A stretch of 7,758 nucleotides of DNA from Desulfovibrio sp. (GTDB taxonomy: Bacteria > Desulfobacterota > Desulfovibrionia > Desulfovibrionales > Desulfovibrionaceae): NCBI GenBank assembly GCA_031281815.1, contig JAITEY010000051.1, forward strand, positions 1 through 7,758, read 5' to 3'. Position numbers and translations under genes: made by a program. Positions 1-5,786 of this stretch are shown piece after piece. The notes beneath the pieces are model-generated. The model searched no databases and was not told where the DNA came from. It was given only the letters and a program-made list of their open reading frames with translations. The first letter of the stretch is position 1. Every line of letters begins with the position of its first letter.

Positions 1-183
1 GGGAAAGGTGGGCGTATAGGCGGGGGGCGCCCCGGTCAGGCAGGAGGAAAAGCCCAGGGATTTGCGTATCGGGTCCGCGACGATGCCGGACTTTCCGGCG
101 CGCAGAGCAGCCGCCACCTCCGTAAGACCGGCGCCGATTGAGGAGAGTATCCCCATGCCTGTGATGGCTACGCGAAAGGCCAT
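1..183 (-). CDS. Beta-ketoacyl-ACP synthase, N-terminal part (cut by window edge)
   Basis: The 61 visible residues begin MAFRVAITGMGILSSIGAG and continue with AALRAGKSGIV. This is the N-terminal beta-strand and glycine-rich turn of condensing enzymes of the FabB/FabF (KAS I/II) type, which elongate acyl-ACP with malonyl-ACP in fatty acid or related synthesis in the cytoplasm. The LGF-S-LTG stretch after it looks more FabB-like than FabF-like. The Cys-His-His catalytic residues lie beyond the left edge, so activity cannot be judged. ATG at 183 is chosen because the family motif starts four residues later; an in-frame GTG two codons upstream is possible. The Shine-Dalgarno is weak (GGTG), and the start lies 22 bases after the stop of the lipoprotein gene on the same strand, which suggests co-transcription and translational coupling. 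It could belong to a specialised acyl pathway rather than housekeeping synthesis. Confidence 0.85.
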   Translation of the reverse strand, partial: MAFRVAITGMGILSSIGAGLTEVAAALRAGKSGIVADPIRKSLGFSSCLTGAPPAYTPTFP

Positions 184-205
184 ACGCACTGCACCGACCG
201 CGCGG

Positions 206-514
206 TTATTCTGCGGGGTGTTGTTCGGAAGACGCAGCCGGGCTTTGCCCGGCGCCGCTTGAGGTGGTCTGCGGCTGCAACCCTCCGGCTGCGTCCGAAG
301 ACGTCCCCGAGCTTTGCCCGGCGCCGCTGTTTGTGTTCCGGGAGCGTTTTTCCCCCTGCTCTTCTTCATAGCCCTGGTGATAGCCGCGTTCCAGGTCATG
401 CGCCTTGCGTTCGACTTTCGCTTGGGCTTTTCCGGCTGTTCTGCCCACCCACGAACACCCGCCGACGGCTGGCACGAGCAGCAGTATGGTAAACAGTACA
501 CTGAGTTTTTTCAT
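206..514 (-). CDS. Small repeat-containing lipoprotein, function unknown
   Basis: The product is 102 residues. A lipoprotein signal peptide is clear: MKK, a hydrophobic stretch (residues 4-17) and lipobox V-G-G-C with Cys20 as the lipidated residue. Ser21 follows, which by the E. coli sorting rule favours the outer membrane. Residues 24-54 are a highly charged helix-like region rich in Lys, Arg, Glu and Gln. The rest is a Ser/Gly/Gln/Pro-rich, probably disordered tail with SGAGQS at 63-68 and again at 86-91. ATG at 514 is chosen because it gives the signal peptide and has GGAG seven bases upstream; longer in-frame reading adds 73 residues that would bury the signal peptide. A promoter is predicted at 560-589. 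The ketoacyl-ACP synthase gene follows 22 bases downstream. I do not recognise a named family. An envelope structural or stress role is possible but unproven. Confidence 0.8.
   Translation of the reverse strand: MKKLSVLFTILLLVPAVGGCSWVGRTAGKAQAKVERKAHDLERGYHQGYEEEQGEKRSRNTNSGAGQSSGTSSDAAGGLQPQTTSSGAGQSPAASSEQHPAE
225..328 (-). repeat. In-frame direct repeat, period 69 bp, inside the lipoprotein gene
   Basis: Bases 225-259 and 294-328 match at about 30 of 35 positions, with an exact 18-base core (gctttgcccggcgccgct) at 242-259 and 311-328. The 69-base offset equals 23 codons, so the copies encode the same SGAGQS peptide in frame. The DNA identity is higher than a merely conserved peptide would need, which suggests a fairly recent internal duplication. 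Confidence 0.8.
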
Positions 515-559
515 GGCGGACTCCGGTTGAACATGTTCCATGCTTGTCTTCAGGGCAAA

Positions 560-589
560 TCCATAGCTTCCGCGACAAGGCTGTGTCAA
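560..589 (-). promoter_or_regulatory. Predicted sigma-70 promoter for the lipoprotein gene
   Basis: On the minus strand a perfect -35 TTGACA (584-589) is followed after 18 bp by TATGGA (560-565). Transcription would start near 553, giving a leader of about 40 bases before the ATG at 514 with its GGAG site. This lies in the 181-bp gap after the EamA gene. It is a pattern match only. Confidence 0.5.
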
Positions 590-695
590 TCCGCGTAATG
601 TTGGGAATGTCTCCGTCAACTTATGTGAATTCTCCCGGCAGGGCGGACATCTATGGATCGCGGGTCGAGTGTCTCCGTCGTCTTTATACGGATTG

Positions 696-1580
696 TTACT
701 TTGCCTTCGCAATGCCGAAGCCGACGGCGGCAATCGTGACGGCAGCGCCGGCGTAGCCGACCGCGCCCGTGGGACGGTTGTAAAAGAGGATATCCCAGAT
801 AAAGCTGAGCGCGGGTTGGGTGAGCATGATCAATCCGGCGCGTGATGCGGGCATGCGGGGCAGCCCGGATGACAGCAGCACCCATCCGGCGGCCTGGCAG
901 CCTACGCCGAGAAGGGCCAGCAACCCCAGGGTGCGCAGGTCGGGAACGACGAAAGAATCGCCTGCCGCAAGGCAATAGACGCCGATCATACTCATGGACA
1001 GCAGGCTTATTATCCCCATATTGGCAACGGCAGGCAGTTTGCATGCCGTGCTTTGCGAACGTCGCAACACAAGTATGTAGGCGGAATAGAACAATGCGGA
1101 GACAATGCCTGTAAGCAGCCCGACGACAACCTCGGCCGACAGTTCACCGGGCGCCTTTTCCAGAAGCATCATAAGGCCGATGACGGCGACGGGCATGGCG
1201 AGTTTGTGTCCGAGGGACAACTGTTCGCCGAGCATGAAAGTGCCCCAGAGCGCAAGGAAAAATACCTGGAAGTTGCAGATGATGGTGGCGAATCCCGGTC
1301 CGAGGCGAACGATGCACTCGTGCCAGGAGGTGAGGTCGCCGCTGAAGCACAGGGCCGCCGCGGCCATGACCCCGAGCATCGGCAACGGCGGCAGCAGGCG
1401 TTCGCCTCGGACGGCGGCAAAAAGCGTCAGCACGATGCCGCCGAACAAAAGACGATAGAAGGCGACCATTGCCGGAGGCATAGGCGCTTCTTTGACGAAA
1501 AGTCCGGCAAAGCTGATGCATACGGCGCCGGCCGCCACGAGGATATGGCCTTCGACCGAGGGAGTAAGGCTCTTTGTCAC
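696..1580 (-). CDS. EamA/DMT-superfamily permease
   Basis: The product is a 294-residue integral membrane protein with about ten hydrophobic segments arranged as two EamA repeats (roughly 12-140 and 150-290), the usual size for drug/metabolite-type exporters. Family hallmarks include MVAFYRLL at the end of the second segment, FMLGEQLS at the end of the first repeat and LIMLTQPALSF in the second. The second repeat ends LFYNRPTG where the family usually has a Glu, so that Glu is not conserved. Substrate cannot be predicted. GTG at 1580 is preferred: AGGAAG lies eight bases upstream, about ten residues precede the first membrane segment, and a promoter is predicted at 1650-1678. An ATG at 1658 in the same frame would add 26 polar residues, lacks a good ribosome binding site and overlaps that promoter. 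The gene is probably transcribed alone. Confidence 0.88.
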   Translation of the reverse strand: MTKSLTPSVEGHILVAAGAVCISFAGLFVKEAPMPPAMVAFYRLLFGGIVLTLFAAVRGERLLPPLPMLGVMAAAALCFSGDLTSWHECIVRLGPGFATIICNFQVFFLALWGTFMLGEQLSLGHKLAMPVAVIGLMMLLEKAPGELSAEVVVGLLTGIVSALFYSAYILVLRRSQSTACKLPAVANMGIISLLSMSMIGVYCLAAGDSFVVPDLRTLGLLALLGVGCQAAGWVLLSSGLPRMPASRAGLIMLTQPALSFIWDILFYNRPTGAVGYAGAAVTIAAVGFGIAKAK

Positions 1581-1622
1581 TATGCCGTCTTCCTGTGTTA
1601 CGGTGTCTTCATGTCTGCATAA

Positions 1623-1642
1623 CGCGCCGGCCCTGCGGCGCG
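1623..1642 (-). other. GC-rich hairpin at the 5' end of the EamA leader
   Basis: Arms CGCGCCG (1623-1629) and CGGCGCG (1636-1642) form a perfect 7-bp stem with a six-base loop. With a transcription start near 1643, this would be the first structure of the mRNA, where hairpins are known to protect against 5'-end decay. No T tract follows on either strand, so it is not a typical intrinsic terminator for the receptor remnant upstream. Confidence 0.4.
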
Positions 1643-1649
1643 CGGACGA

Positions 1650-1678
1650 TGCATACATGAAAAGCCGTCCGTTGCCAA
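1650..1678 (-). promoter_or_regulatory. Predicted sigma-70 promoter for the EamA permease
   Basis: The minus strand reads TTGGCA (1673-1678), 17 bp, then TATGCA (1650-1655), with optimal spacing. A start near 1643 would leave a leader of about 63 bases to the GTG at 1580. The -10 box overlaps the alternative ATG at 1658, which argues against that start. Evidence is consensus matching only. Confidence 0.5.
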
Positions 1679-1689
1679 AGAAAGAATCG

Positions 1690-1953
1690 CTATTCGAGTT
1701 TTTCCATAACCAAACGCAGTTCTTGGGCCATGCGGGCAAGATTCTGCACGGCTGCCGAAGATTGAATTATGCTGTTGCCGATGTCGCAGGCCACACGGTT
1801 GATTTCTTCAACGGCCCGGTTGATTTTTTCGGATGTTGCGCTCTGCTCTTCGGCGGCGGTAGCGATCGATGCCGCAATGGCGGAACCGGCCGAAGCCGTG
1901 TCGACGATCTCCTTCAATGTCCCGCCGGAAGAGTTCGCAAGATCGTGAAATCT
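1690..1953 (-). pseudogene. 3' remnant of a methyl-accepting chemotaxis protein gene
   Basis: About 87 codons end in TAG at 1690-1692. The peptide reads FHDLANSSGGTLKEIVD and later IATAAEEQSATSEKINRAVE and EEINRV, the C-terminal descending helix of the cytoplasmic signalling domain of methyl-accepting chemotaxis proteins. EEQSA with its nearby Glu/Gln is a typical adaptation (methylation) site region. Everything else is missing: no sensor, membrane segments, HAMP or hairpin-tip kinase-control motif. Upstream the frame runs into an Arg/Ser-rich stretch and stops at a TGA (1987-1989). The divergent activator gene begins at 2055, so the rest of the receptor cannot fit. No plausible start codon with a ribosome binding site was seen (TTG at 1917 only). 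I read this as a decayed fragment. A short expressed helical protein is possible but unlikely. Confidence 0.75.
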
Positions 1954-2017
1954 ACCCCGTCGCGACGCGCGTGATCTCCGTGATTTTCAGTGCGTTATGC
2001 TGTGTCGCGTTATGCGG

Positions 2018-2046
2018 TTGATCAACGCGGTGTAAAGGTATATGCT
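2018..2046 (+). promoter_or_regulatory. Predicted promoter of the sigma-54 activator gene, with palindrome on the -35
   Basis: TTGATC (2018-2023), a 17-bp spacer and TATGCT (2041-2046) match sigma-70 boxes at four of six bases each. The -35 lies inside a perfect 10-bp palindrome GTTGATCAAC (2017-2026). Just upstream the nonamer gcgttatgc occurs twice (1992-2000 and 2007-2015, 15 bp apart). These could be operator half-sites, possibly for autoregulation. The predicted transcription start, about 2053, falls almost at the start codon. Confidence 0.45.
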
Positions 2047-2054
2047 GAATTATT

Positions 2055-3563
2055 ATGCCGGTACAACGAATCCTCTTTCTGGCTCCGGCCCAGACTGTGA
2101 CCCGCATTTTCCCGCAGTTGCGCGAGGCGGGGGTGGAAGTGGGCATAGCCGAAAACTTGAAGGGCGCGTCTTCCTTCATGCGCAAGGCCATGCCGGGTCT
2201 TATTCTGGCCCGCCCTTTCCTGCCCGGTTTCCGCATAGAGGACCTCGTGGCGGTCGGCCGGGACGACCCGCAGTTTCCACCGGTGGTGGTGTTTTCCGAC
2301 CGGCCTTCAACAGAAGAAGCCTCCCGGCTGCTGGAACTCGGGGTTAGGGATTATTGGACGGAACCGCTGACGTTCGAGAAGATTCGGGCCGTGTTGCGGC
2401 CGAACCGCTCGCCGGCAGCGCCCGCGTCCGGAGCGGCGCACGGGGGGCGCAAGGCTGCCGCCCAGTCCGGAGGCGGCGGCGGGCCGCGCATCATAGGCGC
2501 CCATGCGGCCGTCCGGCGCGTTTTGGCTCTTGCCGGGCGGGTTGCCAAATCCAAGGCCACTGTGCTCATTTCCGGTGAATCCGGCACAGGCAAGGAGTTG
2601 TTCGCCCGCTATCTCCACACCGAGAGCGACCGCGCCGACAAGCCCTTTGTCGCCGTCAACTGCGCCGCGTTGCCCGAGCATCTTCTGGAAAGCGAACTCT
2701 TCGGCCATGAAAAAGGCGCGTTTACCGGGGCGATAGCCCGCAAGCTCGGTAAATTTGAATTGGCATCCGGCGGCACCATCCTGCTGGACGAAGTGTCGGA
2801 AATGGATCTCGCCCTGCAAGCCAAGCTTTTGCGTGTGCTTCAAGAGGGAGAGATAGACCGCGTGGGCGGCACGGAAACCTTGAAGGTGGACGTGCGCGTG
2901 CTCGCGACGACAAACCGCGATCTTGATTCGTGGGTGGAAGACGGCAAATTTCGGCGCGACCTCTTCTTTCGCCTGAACGTCATCCCGTTGCGCCTGCCCG
3001 CTCTCAGGGAACGCGGCGAGGACGTGCTGCTCCTCGCCCGTTTTTTTGTTGCTATGTATCTGCGCAGCTACGCCCTGCCCGTAGTGGAACTGTCCCCTGA
3101 AGCCGTGAAATGGCTCCAGGCCTACGCATGGCCCGGTAATGTGCGGGAACTGCAGAATCTTATGGAAAGGGCGGTGTTGCTGTGTGGTGGAAAAAGCATA
3201 CAGCCCGGACACTTTTTGCTTGAAAACGAGGATTGGCCGCTGTTTTGCGAAAGCGCCGCCGAGGCAGGCAAAGCGGAAGACGAGCCGCACGCGACCGCCG
3301 CGTCCGGCGTCCCGTCGGACGCGGATGCCGGAGCGGTAGATGAAAATTTTGTACCGTCGCGCGGCGCTGCGCAAATTGATTTTTCAGGCAGCGTCATCCC
3401 CTTGAGCGAGATGGAGCGCATCATGATCCGCAAGGGGCTGGAGCAGACCGGAGGAAACCGTACCCAGGCGGCCGAATTGCTCGGGATTTCCGTCCGCACG
3501 CTGCGCAACAAACTCAACGAATACCGTCAAGCCGGCACGGATGCCGGGTTGACGGAGAAATGA
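2055..3563 (+). CDS. Sigma-54-dependent transcriptional activator with degenerate receiver domain
   Basis: The protein has 502 residues in NtrC-family order. Residues 1-115 fold like a receiver (ILFLAP, PGLILARPFLPG, VVVFSD, VRDYWTEPL) but lack the phosphorylation chemistry: the phosphoacceptor Asp is Arg53, the acidic pair after strand 1 is Ala-Pro, and the conserved Lys is Glu103. A Gly/Ala-rich linker (116-143) leads to an intact AAA+ domain: Walker A GESGTGKE (174-181), GAFTGA (221-226) for sigma-54 contact, and Walker B LLDEVSE with Asp245-Glu246. An acidic linker (about 390-440) precedes a Fis-type helix-turn-helix (468-490). It should remodel sigma-54 RNA polymerase at promoters elsewhere. 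The C-terminal LSEMERIMIRKGLEQTGGNR and SVRTLRNKLNEY resemble FlrC-like flagellar regulators, but the target is not shown. The ATG is the only sensible start, since an in-frame TGA lies two codons upstream; no proper Shine-Dalgarno precedes it. Confidence 0.93.
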   Translation: MPVQRILFLAPAQTVTRIFPQLREAGVEVGIAENLKGASSFMRKAMPGLILARPFLPGFRIEDLVAVGRDDPQFPPVVVFSDRPSTEEASRLLELGVRDYWTEPLTFEKIRAVLRPNRSPAAPASGAAHGGRKAAAQSGGGGGPRIIGAHAAVRRVLALAGRVAKSKATVLISGESGTGKELFARYLHTESDRADKPFVAVNCAALPEHLLESELFGHEKGAFTGAIARKLGKFELASGGTILLDEVSEMDLALQAKLLRVLQEGEIDRVGGTETLKVDVRVLATTNRDLDSWVEDGKFRRDLFFRLNVIPLRLPALRERGEDVLLLARFFVAMYLRSYALPVVELSPEAVKWLQAYAWPGNVRELQNLMERAVLLCGGKSIQPGHFLLENEDWPLFCESAAEAGKAEDEPHATAASGVPSDADAGAVDENFVPSRGAAQIDFSGSVIPLSEMERIMIRKGLEQTGGNRTQAAELLGISVRTLRNKLNEYRQAGTDAGLTEK

Positions 3564-3686
3564 CCGGGTAAGGGGCACGGCCCCGCCTGCCCGGACGGGC
3601 AAGATGTGCGGAACGGAGCGCAGCGGCGGGAAATCGCCTTTCCCCGCCCGTGTTCCGAAAAACCGGGCACAAGAACAACGGTCTTT

Positions 3687-3735
3687 TTATTACCGGGAGC
3701 GAAAAGCATTTCCTGCTTTTCGCTCCCGGTAATAA
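3687..3735. repeat. Perfect 22-bp inverted repeat (hairpin) between the activator gene and ppiD
   Basis: Bases 3687-3708 pair without mismatch with 3714-3735, leaving a five-base loop (tttcc). The stem centres on accgggagcgaaaagca. Neither side is followed by a run of T on its strand, so it is not a standard intrinsic terminator. It sits 33 bases before the ppiD start codon, in a 204-base gap that also has weaker GC-rich hairpins (3595-3645). It could be a processed 3' end, a 5' stability element for ppiD, or a protein-binding palindrome. Confidence 0.85.
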
Positions 3736-3767
3736 TACAGGCAGACACTGTAAAAGCGGAGTGAACG

Positions 3768-5708
3768 ATGCTGGATGCCATCAGGGATAAAGCCCAGTCC
3801 TGGGCGGTCAAAATTATTTTTCTGATCATTATCGTGGTTTTTGTGTTTTGGGGCGTCGGCAGTTTCAACAGCGCCGGGTCCGGCACTGCTGCCGTCGTCA
3901 ACGGAGAAAGCATCTCCCTGCACGACTATGAAAAGGCGCTGCGCGCCTTCGGTGAATCGGAAAGAAGAAATAATCCCGACATTTTTAAGGATGAAGCCGT
4001 CTTCAGGCAGTTCAAGCGCACGGTATTGAGCGAAATGATACTCTCCCTTCTGCGCAGACAGGAAGCCGAGCGCATCGGGTTGAGCGTTTCGGACTATGAA
4101 CTGAAGGCGTATATAGATACGTTCCCGGTGTTCCACGATGCAGCCGGCAAGTTCGACGCGGAGCGGTACAAGACCATCCTGGCGGCCAATAATATTATTC
4201 CCGCGGAATTTGAGAGCGACAACAAAAAAGCGCTGCTTGAAGGCAAATTGCTGCGCGGCCTCGGCCTGAGCGCCCGTTTTGCCGAAGCAGAGATCAAACA
4301 GCTTTTCAAGTTCAGCCTGGAAAAAAGAAAGGCCCGCTATGTGTCGTTCAACCCTGATGAGTACCGTGACCGCGTCGACATCAGCGAAGAAGCCGTAGCC
4401 GGCTGGTATGAAAACAACAAGGAAAGTCTGCGCAAACCGTTGCTCCTCAGTTTCGAGTACCTGCGGCTCACTCCCGCGCTCCTTTCCGGCAACTATATGC
4501 CGCAGGAGTCTGAAATTGAGGAATATTACAAAAATTCTCCGGAAGATTTTACGCGTCCGGCTTCCTATACCGCTTCGCATATTTATATTGCCGCACCTCC
4601 CGAAGGGTCCGCGGAACCGGACGCTGCGAAAAAAATCGCCGAATCCGCTGAAACAATAGGCAAACTCGGCGCGCGGATTAAGGCCGGTGAAGATTTCGCG
4701 GCCTTGGCCAAGGAATATTCGCAGGATCCCGAAACCGCGTCCGCAGGAGGACTGCTGCCGCCGCTTGAAGAGGGGCAGAGTTATGCCGAGGAATTCGACA
4801 AGGCCGCCCTGGCTCTGGCGCCGGGTCAAGTCAGCGGCCCTGTGCGGACCCGTTACGGTTTTCACCTTATCCGTCTTGAAAACAGGACTGAGGCGGTCGT
4901 TCTGCCGCTGGACGAGGTGCGCGAAGACATCAAGGCCGCCCTCGCCCTGGCAAAGGCCGAGGAAGATTTCTCCAATGTGGAAAAAAAAGCCGAGGACGAA
5001 GCGGCAGCCGGCACGTCTCTGGAGGATACGGCGGCGGTCTTCAACCTTGTTCCGGAAAAGCGCGCCACGGTGAATTTTGAAGAGGCCGTGACGGCGTTGT
5101 CCCTACGCGAGGAGTCCCGGCGGGCTCTTGAGGATGCCGCCGCCGCTGTCGCCGCCGGGGAAGCGGGTTCCGTGCTCCCCGTTCCTCTGGATATCGCCGG
5201 CGGTATCGCCCTGGTCCGTATCGGCGAAGCAGTGCCCTCCCGTATCCCTTCCATTGAGGAGGCGCGTACCGGCATCATTGCCGCGTTGCGGAGCGAAGGC
5301 GCGAAAAAACTGGCCCACGCCGCCGCCGAGCAGGCCCTGCCCGCGTTCACCGGACGCGACTTGCCCGAAGCCTTTAAAGACAAGGCGGTAGAGAGCACTC
5401 CCGGCCTGCGCGTTTTCCCCTCGCTTGAGCCGCTGGGCGCCGTTCCGGATCTGGTGGACGGGATTTTTTCCTCCGACGGGGTATGGCTCCCGCAGGTGTA
5501 CGACACGCCCGCGGGGCCGGTCATAGCGCAGACGGCCGGCGTGGAGGCGGTGAAAGAGGAAGAATGGGAGCAACTCAAGAGTATTTTTGTTGCCCAATAC
5601 CGTCAGAGTAGAGAAGAGCAGACCGTACAGGCGTTCATGCAGAAACTGCTCAACAAAGCTTCCGTCCGCGAAAATCCGGACGCTTTGGACCAGATAAGTC
5701 TGCGCTGA
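3768..5708 (+). CDS. ppiD: PpiD-like membrane-anchored periplasmic peptidyl-prolyl isomerase (SurA N-domain plus parvulin)
   Basis: The 646-residue product matches PpiD in size and layout. MLDAIRDKAQSW is followed by one membrane anchor (residues 14-31, KIIFLIIIVVFVFWGVG) with no signal cleavage site, so the rest faces the periplasm. Residues 40-190 form the SurA-type chaperone region (VNGESISLHDYEKAL, ILSLLRRQEAERIGLSVS). A parvulin domain spans about 265-372, starting ASYTASHIYI (His271) and ending with YGFHLIRLEN, with SQDPETASAGGLL in between. About 270 C-terminal residues form the second chaperone part. PpiD helps newly exported proteins at the Sec translocon. E. coli PpiD's parvulin is reported inactive; whether this one catalyses isomerisation cannot be told by eye. 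ATG 3768 has GGAG seven bases upstream. The CDF gene follows 78 bases later on the same strand. Confidence 0.9.
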   Translation: MLDAIRDKAQSWAVKIIFLIIIVVFVFWGVGSFNSAGSGTAAVVNGESISLHDYEKALRAFGESERRNNPDIFKDEAVFRQFKRTVLSEMILSLLRRQEAERIGLSVSDYELKAYIDTFPVFHDAAGKFDAERYKTILAANNIIPAEFESDNKKALLEGKLLRGLGLSARFAEAEIKQLFKFSLEKRKARYVSFNPDEYRDRVDISEEAVAGWYENNKESLRKPLLLSFEYLRLTPALLSGNYMPQESEIEEYYKNSPEDFTRPASYTASHIYIAAPPEGSAEPDAAKKIAESAETIGKLGARIKAGEDFAALAKEYSQDPETASAGGLLPPLEEGQSYAEEFDKAALALAPGQVSGPVRTRYGFHLIRLENRTEAVVLPLDEVREDIKAALALAKAEEDFSNVEKKAEDEAAAGTSLEDTAAVFNLVPEKRATVNFEEAVTALSLREESRRALEDAAAAVAAGEAGSVLPVPLDIAGGIALVRIGEAVPSRIPSIEEARTGIIAALRSEGAKKLAHAAAEQALPAFTGRDLPEAFKDKAVESTPGLRVFPSLEPLGAVPDLVDGIFSSDGVWLPQVYDTPAGPVIAQTAGVEAVKEEEWEQLKSIFVAQYRQSREEQTVQAFMQKLLNKASVRENPDALDQISLR

Positions 5709-5786
5709 AACGGGGGGGCGTTTACAGCAGGTTCGCGCTTAAAGGCTGTGGCCGGGCCGGGCCGGCAACGCCCGGGGGAACGGCGG

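Noticed and set aside
604..682. Two copies of a gtctccgtc motif (608-616 and 671-679) in the gap after the EamA gene
   Set aside because: A nine-base match without symmetry or clear relation to the promoter is too weak to call a regulatory repeat.
1053..1622. 189-codon plus-strand frame opposite the EamA gene
   Set aside because: It is antisense to a ten-helix permease and its charged, repetitive peptide has no family resemblance.
2307..3374. 355-codon minus-strand frame opposite the sigma-54 activator
   Set aside because: The plus strand encodes intact Walker A, GAFTGA, Walker B and Fis motifs; the antisense peptide is low-complexity and family-less.
3532..3547. Small hairpin CCGGCA-CGGA-TGCCGG at the 3' end of the activator gene
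   Set aside because: It is inside the coding sequence, only 6 bp long and has no T tract, so it is expected background in GC-rich DNA.
3687..3735. Reading the 22-bp hairpin as a standard Rho-independent terminator
   Set aside because: No T tract follows the stem on either strand; the T run lies before the left arm on the plus strand.
3690..4865. 391-codon open frame on the minus strand opposite ppiD
   Set aside because: It lies antisense to a clear PpiD gene, shows no recognisable motif, and long antisense frames are expected in GC-rich coding DNA.
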